This document shows positions 42,626 through 51,343 of a stretch of DNA of 64,000 bases, piece after piece; positions within the stretch are counted from its first letter, which is position 1; the number at the start of each line of letters is the position of its first letter. This DNA comes from CAIMZW01 sp037133095 (GTDB lineage Bacteria > Actinomycetota > Actinomycetes > Nanopelagicales > Nanopelagicaceae). The translations under genes were made by a program, and so were the position numbers. The stretch spans positions 1 through 64,000 of the forward strand of contig JBAXOT010000002.1 of assembly GCA_037133095.1 (NCBI GenBank), given 5' to 3'. The notes below the pieces were generated by a model that was given only the letters and a program-made list of their open reading frames with translations, was not told where the DNA came from and ran no database searches.

Positions 42626-43518
42626 TAGTTGCTCCAAATGATGGAGCCTGCAGGGCGAAAGAATTCCGCGGAAACATGTGCGCTGGTACTGGCCGCAACT
42701 TCAGTGGCGCGTGTGGCGATTCGAATTTGGGAACTTTCGCTGGCGTTTGGATCTGCGAACTCGAGTTCACTTCGCAAAAGTGCGATATCCCGATAAATCG
42801 AGTCATCTCTCTCTTTCAATCGTCGAAGCGAATGCTCCGCGGTCTGGGCACAGAAATAGATCGAGCGAGGAAAAATTCGATCTCCAATGAGAAATCCTTT
42901 CGCTCTTTTGCCGGTCAACGGAATTTGGCCTCTTACGAAGGTCCCCAAAGCGTCGACCGATCGGAGCATGGTGGCTGGGCCCTGGTCCGGCCAGATACTT
43001 TCATAGCCAGCCGCCACGAGACGAGCAGTTAGATCAAGCCGTTCGAGCGACCTACCGAGTTGGAGGAAATCAAAAGATTGGTCCCGTGGTGCGATCCACT
43101 CGAGCACCCCGTTGATGACGGCAAGTCGTTGAATTTGAGAACGCAATACCGTGCCCGGTAATCGTGGATTTGGATTTTCCGCTAGCCCGGCGAAGTAAGC
43201 CGAATTCAATGCTTCGTAGAGATCACCAGGAATGGCATCGCGAATGGTTCGGGCATTATTACGGGTTGCCGAAAGGGCTCCTAGAATTGTGCTCGCATGT
43301 GATTCAGTGCCGTAAACCTGAGCAATCAACTCTTCGACGTTCTTCGCCTCCGGTTCGAGTACGAGCAACTTTGTTAAGAAAGTGACTGCTTCAATTTCTG
43401 AGACGGAGTGCTGTTGAACTGTCAGTTGATGATGTTCTAAGAGAAGCCGGGCCGTGGCTTCACATCTCTCAAGATATCGGCCCATCCAGAAGAAAGATTC
43501 GGCTAGTCGGCTCAACAA
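42625..43518 (-). CDS. alpha-E domain protein (DUF403)
   Basis: A 297-residue all-alpha protein. It begins MLSRLAESFFWMGRYLERCEATARLL, split here as LAESFFWMGRYLERCE, which is the start of the family, and has PRDQSFDFLQLGRSLERLDLTARL later. The biochemical role is unknown. It is nearly always encoded between a circularly permuted ATP-grasp and a transglutaminase, as here. The start is a TTG that overlaps the stop of the ATP-grasp gene, so translation is coupled. Confidence 0.9.
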   Translation of the reverse strand: MLSRLAESFFWMGRYLERCEATARLLLEHHQLTVQQHSVSEIEAVTFLTKLLVLEPEAKNVEELIAQVYGTESHASTILGALSATRNNARTIRDAIPGDLYEALNSAYFAGLAENPNPRLPGTVLRSQIQRLAVINGVLEWIAPRDQSFDFLQLGRSLERLDLTARLVAAGYESIWPDQGPATMLRSVDALGTFVRGQIPLTGKRAKGFLIGDRIFPRSIYFCAQTAEHSLRRLKERDDSIYRDIALLRSELEFADPNASESSQIRIATRATEVAASTSAHVSAEFFRPAGSIIWSN

Positions 43519-45080
43519 GTAGGCCGCCCATCTTGTTGCTGTTGTTCCTCTTGCTGTTGTAATCGGGCATTGGTCAATACTTCCGGTCCGGTTTCTCGGG
43601 CCGTCACGGAGCCTGCAATGCTGGGGCCACTTGGTACTTCGCTCGCATTTTCGTTGCTGACCACAATCTTTTCGGATTTAGGCTGCAATACCCAGGTATC
43701 TTTTGAGCCGCCACCTTGGCTGGAGTTGACCACCAGACTTCCTTCCACCAGGGCAACGCGAGTTAAGCCGCCAGGCAGTACCCAAATATCCTTGCCATCG
43801 TTAACCGCAAACGGGCGCAGATCTATATGACGCGGGGCAACCTCACCATCGGAGAGAACGGTTGGACAGGTCGACAAATTCACCACTGGTTGAGCAATCC
43901 ACCCGCGCGGATTGTCGGCAATGACTTGTGAGATCTCCTTCAATTGTTCAGTTGTCGCAGAAGGGCCAATGACCAGGCCGTACCCACCAGAACCCGCAAC
44001 TGGTTTGATGACCATCTCGGCGAGGTTTTTCTGCACATGATTAAGGACATCAGGAATTTGCAAGTCATAAGTTTCCACGTTGGGAAGAATGGGTTCTTCG
44101 TCCAAATAGTACTTAATAATGCGTGGAACATATGGGTAAATGGCTTTGTCATCGGCGACGCCATTGCCCACGGCATTAGCAAGGGTGACATTTCCAGCCC
44201 GCGCAACATTAAGAATCCCTGGAACGCCCAAAATACTGTCCGGCCTGAATTGCATCGGGTCCAGGTATTCATCATCAATCCGACGATAGAGCACGTGCAC
44301 GGGTTGTGGGCCACTCGTGGTGCGCATATATAGATATCCGCCCTTGCAAAAGAGATCTCGACCTTCAACGAGTTCAATTCCCATCCGCCGAGCCAGGAAT
44401 GCATGTTCAAAGTGTGCTGAGTTATGAATTCCAGGCGTCAAAATCGCGACTATAGGATCGCTGACTCCTTCGGGCGCCGAGGCACGTAAGGCTCGCAATA
44501 ATTGTTCTGGATACTCTTCAACAGATCGAACATGAAAATTTCCAAATACTTCTGGCACCACATGAGCCAAGGTCCGACGATTTTCCAAAACGTAACTGAC
44601 GCCGGATGGGCAACGAAGATTGTCCTCCAAGACGCGTAAGGTGCCCGATTCATCTCTGATCAGGTCTATCCCTGCCACGTGGATGCGAACGCCATTGGCC
44701 GGGTTGATGCCGTACGCCTCACGCAAGAAATGTTCGGAACTTGTAACAAGTTGGCGGGGAATAATTCCCTCGTTGATAATGGTCTGCGGACCGTACACAT
44801 CGGCTAAGAAAGCTTCCAACGCTCGAATTCTCTGCTTGACTCCGGCCGAAATCGTGTTCCATTCGTGGGCATTAATAACTCGAGGAATGAGATCCACTGA
44901 CAAGGGTCTTTCTTTTCCCGAGAGGGTGAAGGTAATGCCTTGCGTGGACAAGTAGGTATCGCGGATCTTGCCCCGCTCGATGAGGCCGGCCGAGCCCAAA
45001 TTGAGCAGATTGGTGAGCAGAGGCAGCAGGTTGGTATCTACTGTTTCGAACGGGAAAAACTCGTCGAAGGCGCTCTTCAT
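43512..45080 (-). CDS. circularly permuted ATP-grasp protein (type 2)
   Basis: A 522-residue protein of the DUF404/DUF407 type. Features are VDLIPRVINAHEW, GIDLIRDESG, EDNLRCPSGVSYVLENR, VHVLYRRIDDEYLDP, VIKPVAGSGGYGLVIGP (the ATP-grasp Lys and Gly-rich loop) and ATPase strands at WIAQP and HIDLRPFAV. The C-terminus is a Gln/Glu-rich tail. Proteins of this group are thought to ligate amino acids to an acceptor. It is the first gene of the minus-strand trio; a 255-base gap with no recognisable RNA element separates it from the divergent NCS1 permease. Confidence 0.9.
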   Translation of the reverse strand: MKSAFDEFFPFETVDTNLLPLLTNLLNLGSAGLIERGKIRDTYLSTQGITFTLSGKERPLSVDLIPRVINAHEWNTISAGVKQRIRALEAFLADVYGPQTIINEGIIPRQLVTSSEHFLREAYGINPANGVRIHVAGIDLIRDESGTLRVLEDNLRCPSGVSYVLENRRTLAHVVPEVFGNFHVRSVEEYPEQLLRALRASAPEGVSDPIVAILTPGIHNSAHFEHAFLARRMGIELVEGRDLFCKGGYLYMRTTSGPQPVHVLYRRIDDEYLDPMQFRPDSILGVPGILNVARAGNVTLANAVGNGVADDKAIYPYVPRIIKYYLDEEPILPNVETYDLQIPDVLNHVQKNLAEMVIKPVAGSGGYGLVIGPSATTEQLKEISQVIADNPRGWIAQPVVNLSTCPTVLSDGEVAPRHIDLRPFAVNDGKDIWVLPGGLTRVALVEGSLVVNSSQGGGSKDTWVLQPKSEKIVVSNENASEVPSGPSIAGSVTARETGPEVLTNARLQQQEEQQQQDGRPTC

Positions 45081-45335
45081 ACCTCATGTCTAACGCGCCT
45101 AGTTTGAAATCCCGTTTCCGAAGTATTTCTAAAAGGTTTCGCGAGCTCTCTAAAGGTTTGGTGGAGAGTTTTCTCGCACAATTTCTCAAAACGTGCGTGT
45201 TAAATCCACAATTATCTTCAATTTGCTAGAGAGTTCTCCCAACTAAAGCGGTGTGGCCCCTCCACCTCGCCTACCTCAAAGATGAGTCACATCCATTTCG
45301 AAGCAGGCTAACAAAAAAATTAGGAGAGCATCAAT

Positions 45336-46742
45336 ATGAGCAAATTGGAGTATCGCGAAGGCGAATATGGCGACAAGGTCATCGCCGTCGAGCCCGGAGG
45401 TATCGAAGCAATTCCAGATAAAGATCGACATGGCAAGGCCTGGCAACTATTTGCCACCTGGACCAGCCCAAATCTTGAGTTCGCCACAATTTATGTAGGT
45501 GCGCTCGGAGTTATTGCCTTTGGTCTGAGTTTTTCGCAAGCCGTTTTGGCGATCGTGATTGGTAATGCCTTAGGCGCCGCAGGTCAATATGTTTTGACCA
45601 AAGATGGCCCAAAGTATGGCGTGCCACAGATGGTTATTGGACGAGCTGCCTTTGGAAAATTGGGAAACATTATCCCTTCAGTACTCAATGCCGGAGCCGC
45701 AGGTGTCGGTTGGTTCGCAGTTAATAGTGTTTCAGGTGCTTTCGCACTGTCGGACCTAACAAAAATGAAGCCGGTTCCATCTTTATTAATCGTTGTGATT
45801 GTCCAGATTATTATTGCCTTTATTGGTCATAACTTGGTCCAAGCGGTGGAGAAATTCCTCTTCCCATTTTTGGTCGTGGTATTCACTATCGCTGGAATCC
45901 TGGCGCTCACCAATTCCAAGACTCACCTGGGAATGGCGGGGGCGGGACATGTTCCTGGCGGCTTTCTGATTCTTGTTGGCGCCGTCTACGGCTATGCCGC
46001 AGGTTGGAATCCATTCTCAGCCGACTTCGCGCGCTACTTGCCAGCATCTACAAGTGGCAAGAAAGCCGGACAGGCTGCTGGGTTGGGAATATTTGTCTCG
46101 GCCACCCTGCTGCAAACTATTGGCGCAGCTGCGGGTACTGCCGGCTTGCACCTCTTTGATACCGGCAACCCAACCAGCGACTTCACTGGACTCCTGCCTA
46201 ACTGGCTGGGCAAATTAGTGCTCATCGGCATCGTTGGTGGATCCATTTGCGCCAACGTTCTCAATATCTACTCTGGTTCGATGTCATTCTTGACCATCGG
46301 ATTTAAGGTTGGATCTCATCTTCGCCGGGCAATTTCAGCAATTCTCTTTGGAATTTTGGGATTCTTGTTGGCTAAGGCTGCAATCGGAAACCCTGCTAAC
46401 AACTACGAAAACTTCCTGCTGATCATGTCGTATTGGATCGGACCTTGGCTTGGAGTCATCTTGGCAGACAAGATGATCCGCAAAGGCAAGTCCATCGAAG
46501 GCTTGCTCTTCTCCAATAGAGAAAATATCGCTGGCCCGATCGCATTTGTAGTGGCCACGGCATTTTCTATTTGGGGCTTTGTTAACCAAACATGGGGTCA
46601 TGGAAAATCGTTCAAATTTGTTCTGGGATACTTTGTTAAGAAGTCTCCAAACATTGGCGATATCACCTTCTTGGTGGGCTTCGTCCTCGCCTTCTTGATT
46701 TACTACGTATTGGCTCACTCTAAAATCGAAGCCGAAAAGTAA
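45336..46742 (+). CDS. NCS1-family nucleobase permease (cytosine-type)
   Basis: A 468-residue membrane protein with 12 hydrophobic segments. It follows the NCS1 pattern: a charged N-terminal tail with the GIEAIP block typical of the family, then FATWTSPNLEFATIYVGALG, VPQMVIGRAAFGKLGN and YAAGWNPFSADFARYLP. The family imports cytosine, uracil, allantoin or purines with H+ or Na+. The next gene is a cytosine deaminase, so cytosine is the likely substrate. GGAGAG precedes the ATG. A strong terminator follows the gene, so the deaminase is read separately or by read-through. Confidence 0.9.
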   Translation: MSKLEYREGEYGDKVIAVEPGGIEAIPDKDRHGKAWQLFATWTSPNLEFATIYVGALGVIAFGLSFSQAVLAIVIGNALGAAGQYVLTKDGPKYGVPQMVIGRAAFGKLGNIIPSVLNAGAAGVGWFAVNSVSGAFALSDLTKMKPVPSLLIVVIVQIIIAFIGHNLVQAVEKFLFPFLVVVFTIAGILALTNSKTHLGMAGAGHVPGGFLILVGAVYGYAAGWNPFSADFARYLPASTSGKKAGQAAGLGIFVSATLLQTIGAAAGTAGLHLFDTGNPTSDFTGLLPNWLGKLVLIGIVGGSICANVLNIYSGSMSFLTIGFKVGSHLRRAISAILFGILGFLLAKAAIGNPANNYENFLLIMSYWIGPWLGVILADKMIRKGKSIEGLLFSNRENIAGPIAFVVATAFSIWGFVNQTWGHGKSFKFVLGYFVKKSPNIGDITFLVGFVLAFLIYYVLAHSKIEAEK

Positions 46743-46757
46743 AAGTTGTGAATTAAT

Positions 46758-46793
46758 GGGGCTAAGGGTCAGATTGACTCTTAGCCCTTTTTT
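46758..46793 (+). terminator. Rho-independent terminator after the NCS1 permease gene
   Basis: A 13-base stem with one mismatch (GGGCTAAGGGTCA pairs with TGACTCTTAGCCC, loop of 3 bases) is followed directly by a run of six T (46788-46793). This is the clearest intrinsic terminator in the window. Confidence 0.88.
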
Positions 46794-46814
46794 CTACGAG
46801 ATGAAGGAAAAACC

Positions 46815-47258
46815 ATGTCAGATCAGGAATTTATGGCCCATGCGATTGCCGCCGCTCGACAAGGTCGAAGTGAAGGTGGCATCCCCATCGGTGGGGCGTT
46901 GGTTGTAGATGGAAAAGTTTTAGGCACTGGATATAACAAGCGGGTGCAAGAAGGCAGCGCCATCAAACATGGCGAAACTGATTGTTTAGAAAACGTCGGA
47001 CGTCTGCCGGCAAAGATTTATCGTCAAGCGACGATGTACACCACGCTGTCACCGTGCAATATGTGCACAGGGGCAATCTTGCTTTATGGAATTCCAAGAG
47101 TTGTCTTAGGTGAGAATGAAACATTCATGGGCGCGGAGGATTTGTTGCGCGCCAATGGGGTCGAGGTCATCAATTTAAATTCGCAAGAATGCAAAGAGAT
47201 GATGCGCACCTTTATCGCGGAAGAGCCTGAGCTATGGAATGAAGATATCGGGGTCTAG
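46815..47258 (+). CDS. cytosine deaminase, yeast (Fcy1) type
   Basis: A 147-residue zinc enzyme of the CDA/tRNA-adenosine deaminase fold. The active site is H-x-E in KHGETDCLEN (His about 52, Glu about 54) and PCNMC (Cys about 81 and 84). The blocks RLPAKIYRQATMYTTLSPC, GAILLYGIPRVVLGENE and the C-terminal WNEDIGV match yeast cytosine deaminase closely, rather than the large bacterial CodA. It would convert cytosine to uracil. It lies 72 bases after the NCS1 permease stop, with a terminator between them. The stop codon abuts the stop of the convergent phytoene desaturase gene. Confidence 0.91.
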   Translation: MSDQEFMAHAIAAARQGRSEGGIPIGGALVVDGKVLGTGYNKRVQEGSAIKHGETDCLENVGRLPAKIYRQATMYTTLSPCNMCTGAILLYGIPRVVLGENETFMGAEDLLRANGVEVINLNSQECKEMMRTFIAEEPELWNEDIGV

Positions 47259-48743
47259 TTATTTAACAGGTCCGACAATCCGTTCCGCTGCCAATCTGCC
47301 CGAGATCAATACCATAGGCACGCCGACTCCTGGTTGAGTCCCGGATCCGGCAAAGACAACATTCTCAAAACCTTGGGCCATATTTCTCGGTCTAAAGGGT
47401 CCGGTTTGGAAGAAAGTATGTGCACTGGCAAAAGGTGCACCGCGCTCCATACCTTGGGCTTGCCAATCCAACGGAGTGGTCATCGATTCAGTCTCAATGG
47501 ATTCTCCGAAGCCTTCGTAGCCTCGTGATTCCATAGTGGCGATCATGTGGTCGCGGAAAGTGGATCGTTGTGCGTTCCAATCAATATTGGCATCGAGATT
47601 GGGAACTGGGAAAAGTACGTAGTAGGAGGATTTCCCAGCCGGCGCGAGGTTTGGGTCGTCGTGTGTAGGAACGGTTACTAAGAGGCTCGGATCACTCATT
47701 ACCGTCTGCTTGTTGATCAGTTCATCGAAAACGCCATCCCAGGACTGGCCAAAGTGAATATTGTGATGCGCCAACCGATCGTATTTTTTATTGGAACCAA
47801 TCAGTAAAGTTACACAGGAAGGTGAGTATTTCAATCGCTTCACCGCTGGGGGAGTCCGGCCGAGCAGTTCCCGCCAAGCCACTGGGAGATCTGGGTTAAG
47901 AATCAAGGAATCACATTCGATTCTCTCGCCAGTCTGGGTAATAACTGCGGTTGCTCGACCGTGAGCATGCTCGATGGACGTAACAGTCGTGTCGTACTTG
48001 AAGACCACGCCATGTTTTTCAGCCGCACCCGCAAGTGCTCGTGGCACCGCGTGCATTCCCCCTTTGGGAAAGAAAACGCCATTCACCGAATCCATGTACG
48101 CGATGATGGCGTAGATGGCCAGCGCTTGTTGTGGGCTCACACCGGCGTACATCGCTTGGAAGGAGTAAACCTTTTGAGTACGCGGATCCTTGAGAAATTG
48201 ATTTACTTTTGGGGCTAATTTTCGAAATCCACCTAACGCAACCAACTTGGCCAAATTAGGAGTGAGAAGGTTTAGGGGCGAATCAATATTTCTGTCGATG
48301 AAATCATTCATTTCATATTTATAAAGTTTGGTGACGAAATCGACGTACTTCCCGTAACCGATGGCTTCGGCAGGACTTATTGTTTTTGCTATTTCCTCCT
48401 GCATCCGCGCAGTGTCGGCATGAACATCTAGCTGCGATCCATCGTGATAAAAAGCGCGATATAACGGTTCGAGGGGGATGAGTTCCAACCAGTCCTTTAA
48501 CTCTTCGCCAACGCATGCCAACGCATCTGCAATGAGGTCGGGCATCGTCAGTACGGTTGGTCCGGTATCGAAGGCATACCCATCTTTGTGCAGCAAGCCA
48601 TTACGACCACCAGGAACAGATTCACGTTCAACTACTGTCACCTGTCGCCCAGCACCGGCAAGGCGAAGCGCCGCACTGAGACCTGCAAGTCCTGCACCAA
48701 CTATCACAACGCGATCTGTTGGACCTTTTACTCGAGCCGACAT
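47259..48743 (-). CDS. crtI: phytoene desaturase (CrtI family)
   Basis: A 494-residue FAD enzyme. The N-terminal dinucleotide site VVIVGAGLAGLSAALRLAGA near residue 13 is followed by E (VVERE) and DTGPTVLTMPDL; the C-terminal FAGSGTQPGVGVPMVLISGR is the CrtI-type ending. It introduces double bonds into phytoene on the way to lycopene. The frame extends upstream to 48815, but the ATG at 48743 follows AAGGA and gives the usual N-terminus, with an 8-base gap to the GGPP synthase gene upstream. Confidence 0.92.
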   Translation of the reverse strand: MSARVKGPTDRVVIVGAGLAGLSAALRLAGAGRQVTVVERESVPGGRNGLLHKDGYAFDTGPTVLTMPDLIADALACVGEELKDWLELIPLEPLYRAFYHDGSQLDVHADTARMQEEIAKTISPAEAIGYGKYVDFVTKLYKYEMNDFIDRNIDSPLNLLTPNLAKLVALGGFRKLAPKVNQFLKDPRTQKVYSFQAMYAGVSPQQALAIYAIIAYMDSVNGVFFPKGGMHAVPRALAGAAEKHGVVFKYDTTVTSIEHAHGRATAVITQTGERIECDSLILNPDLPVAWRELLGRTPPAVKRLKYSPSCVTLLIGSNKKYDRLAHHNIHFGQSWDGVFDELINKQTVMSDPSLLVTVPTHDDPNLAPAGKSSYYVLFPVPNLDANIDWNAQRSTFRDHMIATMESRGYEGFGESIETESMTTPLDWQAQGMERGAPFASAHTFFQTGPFRPRNMAQGFENVVFAGSGTQPGVGVPMVLISGRLAAERIVGPVK

Positions 48744-48750
48744 AATGTCC

Positions 48751-49827
48751 TTAAATTGTTCGACGAATTGCGATGGAAATGAGATCGTGCAGAATATTGA
48801 CACCGGTTGGCGCAAGGCGCGTGTGAGCGATGGACTCAGAGGCGGAAGTTGTCAGTTTTTCGATAAGAGCTTCAAGATGTTCCAGCGCGCCAGTTTCTAC
48901 GATGATTGTTCGTAGGGCTTCGACTCCGGCCAAATCTAAATCTGGGTCAGCGAAGAGTCGCTCTATCACTTCTCTTTGGACCGCATTTGCGCGCTCGACA
49001 GTCGTGGCCATAAGTACAGTTCGTTTGCCCTCCCGCAGGTCATCACCAGCAGGTTTGCCCGTGGCAGCTGGATCGCCAAACACGCCTAGAACGTCGTCGC
49101 GCAACTGAAAGGCTTCGCCCAGTGGCAGGCCATAAGCCGAATAAATTTCATAGAAAGGTTCTGGGGTTTCGCTGGCTAAGGCGGCTCCGAAATGAAGAGG
49201 TCGTTCGATGGTGTATTTGCCTGATTTGTATCGTGCTACCCGCAAAGATCGCTCGACACTGGAGCTGCCAAGGGCTTGCTCGTGGACATCTAGATACTGG
49301 CCAGCCATCAGCTCCACTCGCATCTCGTCATAGACGGGTAGGGCGCGAGACATTGCCGGGGCCAAGATGCGAGATTGATGAAGGGCTTTTGATGCCCAAA
49401 TCAGGGCCAAATCGCCCAAGAGGATGGCGCTAGAAATCCCGAACTGGGCGGCCGAGCCAACCATCTCTCGTTGTGTGTGCATCTGTTCGAATAACTTATG
49501 AATCGCGGGAGCACCTCGACGAGTGTCCGAGGCATCCATCACATCGTCATGGATGAGGGCACAGACGTGGATCAATTCCAAGGCTGCAATCGCCTGCAAT
49601 ATTTCGTTGGTTAGCGGGGCGCCTACCCCCAGAAAGCCGGCGGATGCGAAGAGCGGGCGAAGTCGTTTGCCGCTATCCAGGACAAAGCGCTCGAGTGCGT
49701 CGGCGACTGGTTCGAGTTCCGGGCCAATACTGCGAAGGTACCGTCCTTCAGTTTTAGCGAAATTCGCAAGGATTTCGTTTATGGCAAAGCGCAACTCGGT
49801 GACACTGGCATTTGGAGAAATTTCCAC
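48751..49827 (-). CDS. polyprenyl (geranylgeranyl) diphosphate synthase
   Basis: A 358-residue isoprenyl synthase. The two Asp-rich sites are IHDDVMDAS in place of the DDxxD form and FQLRDDVLG. GKRLRP and KSGKYTIERP are also typical. It makes GGPP or a related C20 precursor for phytoene. The start is GTG. It is divergent from metF with a gap of 24 bases; the same divergent pair (idsA2/metF-like) lies near pknL and aroG in mycobacteria. It is first in an operon with crtI. Confidence 0.92.
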   Translation of the reverse strand: MEISPNASVTELRFAINEILANFAKTEGRYLRSIGPELEPVADALERFVLDSGKRLRPLFASAGFLGVGAPLTNEILQAIAALELIHVCALIHDDVMDASDTRRGAPAIHKLFEQMHTQREMVGSAAQFGISSAILLGDLALIWASKALHQSRILAPAMSRALPVYDEMRVELMAGQYLDVHEQALGSSSVERSLRVARYKSGKYTIERPLHFGAALASETPEPFYEIYSAYGLPLGEAFQLRDDVLGVFGDPAATGKPAGDDLREGKRTVLMATTVERANAVQREVIERLFADPDLDLAGVEALRTIIVETGALEHLEALIEKLTTSASESIAHTRLAPTGVNILHDLISIAIRRTI

Positions 49828-49851
49828 GTAGCAACGGTACCCTCCCTCGTT

Positions 49852-50715
49852 ATGGCGGCAACTTCAATCTCCATCGAGCTCTTCCCACCCAAGGATGTTG
49901 CGGGTGAGGATCGGCTTTGGGAGGCAATGGCGACGCTTCGGCAATTGCACCCCGATTTCATCTCAGTCACGTATGGGGCTGGTGGTTCAACTCGAGATCG
50001 AACCGTGCGAATTACCAAGGAGTTGACCGATCGGACGGCAATTCCGACCGTGGCGCATCTCACCTGTGTGGGGTCGACTAAGGCCGAACTTCTTGGAACG
50101 CTGGGGCAGTATCAGGCAGCTGGAATCACAAGCATTCTGGCGCTACGCGGCGACCCGTCTGGTGGTCCCAGCGCCCCTTGGGAGAGCTTTCCCGGTGGCT
50201 TTGACCATGCCGATCAATTGGTCGAACTTGCCCAAGCGTTCGGCGGCTTTGATATTGGTGTTGCAGCCTTCCCGGATGGCCATCCAGCTTCGGCTGGAAA
50301 TTTTGAAAAAGATATCGACGTCTTACTTCGAAAAGAAGAATTGGGTGCTACTTTTGCGACAACTCAATTTTTCTTTGAGTCGGCGCGATGGGGGGCCCTA
50401 GTCGAAAGACTTCGTTCGCGTGGTTCTCATCTTCCTGTTATCGCAGGAATCCTCCCCGTTACCAATGTTAAACAGCTCAAACGCATGGCCGAGTTGGGAG
50501 GAACTCCGATTCCTACGCATATTGAGAAAAGATTCGCCGAAGTGGCAGATAATCCGCAAGCAGTCCATGCCATGGGCGTGGAGTTGGCGACCACCCTCAG
50601 CCTGGAATTGTTGGAACTTGGTGTGCCGGGTTTGCATTTTTATACAATGAATAGTTCATCGGCCACCATGCAGATTGCTCGAAACCTGCAGTTAGACCAA
50701 CGTGGTCCGCGCTGA
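49852..50715 (+). CDS. metF: methylenetetrahydrofolate reductase
   Basis: A 287-residue TIM-barrel FAD enzyme. SIELFPPKD, SVTYGAGGSTRDRT, HLTCVG, ALRGDP and TTQFFFE are in the family order and include the catalytic Glu and the FAD-site Asp. It reduces 5,10-methylene-THF to 5-methyl-THF for methionine synthesis. The 3' end overlaps the next gene's GTG start by 14 bases, so the two are coupled, though they have no known link in function. Confidence 0.95.
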   Translation: MAATSISIELFPPKDVAGEDRLWEAMATLRQLHPDFISVTYGAGGSTRDRTVRITKELTDRTAIPTVAHLTCVGSTKAELLGTLGQYQAAGITSILALRGDPSGGPSAPWESFPGGFDHADQLVELAQAFGGFDIGVAAFPDGHPASAGNFEKDIDVLLRKEELGATFATTQFFFESARWGALVERLRSRGSHLPVIAGILPVTNVKQLKRMAELGGTPIPTHIEKRFAEVADNPQAVHAMGVELATTLSLELLELGVPGLHFYTMNSSSATMQIARNLQLDQRGPR

Positions 50716-51343
50716 CTTTTACCAGCGCTGGAGTCAACTCCACGGTGGCGCCGAGGTAACTGGACTTGTTCGAGGTTGGCTATTTCTTTCTTACGCCATC
50801 GTTAAGCCCTTGGCGATTCTGCGAATTTCGCCCAATTTCGTCAGTCTCTCCGGTTTGCTGTTCGGTATTGCGCTGTGGCGAAACAGTCTCACGTGGTGGG
50901 GGTTAATTTTCTTGGCGCTCTCCTTGATGGCAGATGGCATTGACGGGACGCTTGCCATTATTTCTGGAAAAGATTCAGTGCGCGGGGCGATATGGGATTC
51001 GGTAATAGATCGGATAACAGAAGTCTTCTGGGCACTGACTTTCTATCAATTAGGCGCACACATGGAAGTTGTATTTATCGCTTGGTTGCTGGCCGCAACT
51101 CAAGAGTATGCCCGTGCGCGAATGGGTGGATTAAAACTTCGCGAGATTGGCATTGTGACTTTGGCTGAACGCCCGGTTCGTGCCAGTTTGCTCGCCATCG
51201 CCCTTGTGGCATTTCAACTGCAATTAGATTTTGTCGAGCCTATTGCAATGGTGTGGTTGTTCATGCAGGCGTGGAGCTTGGTTTCCGTACTTCGTTTTGC
51301 TTACCTGCGTTTGAGTACGGGGTCGAAGGAAGATCAGGCCTGA
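50702..51343 (+). CDS. CDP-alcohol phosphatidyltransferase family protein
   Basis: A 213-residue membrane enzyme with about six hydrophobic segments. The family motif D-x2-DG-x2-AR-x8-G-x3-D-x3-D can be read as MADGIDGTLAI, then GAIWDSVIDR: all four Asp are present, but Arg after the Ala is replaced by Ile. ISPNFVSLSGLLFG, the usual N-terminal block, is kept. The family makes phospholipids such as phosphatidylinositol phosphate or phosphatidylglycerol phosphate. The GTG start lies inside metF. The stop overlaps the convergent desaturase gene by 10 bases. Confidence 0.85.
   Translation: MVRADFYQRWSQLHGGAEVTGLVRGWLFLSYAIVKPLAILRISPNFVSLSGLLFGIALWRNSLTWWGLIFLALSLMADGIDGTLAIISGKDSVRGAIWDSVIDRITEVFWALTFYQLGAHMEVVFIAWLLAATQEYARARMGGLKLREIGIVTLAERPVRASLLAIALVAFQLQLDFVEPIAMVWLFMQAWSLVSVLRFAYLRLSTGSKEDQA

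Noticed and set aside
43515..43570. CAG/CTG-like repeat at the C-terminus of the ATP-grasp gene
   Set aside because: It codes for a short Gln/Glu-rich tail and is imperfect; there is no evidence of expansion or function.
45081..45335. Gap before the NCS1 permease as a possible nucleobase riboswitch
   Set aside because: I could find no three-way junction or conserved purine/preQ1 core in it; only short imperfect repeats (for example GAGAGTTCTC) are visible.
48478..48915. Plus-strand frame of 145 codons opposite the crtI/polyprenyl synthase junction
   Set aside because: It crosses the junction of two well-supported genes on the other strand and is Ser/Arg/Thr-rich without any domain.
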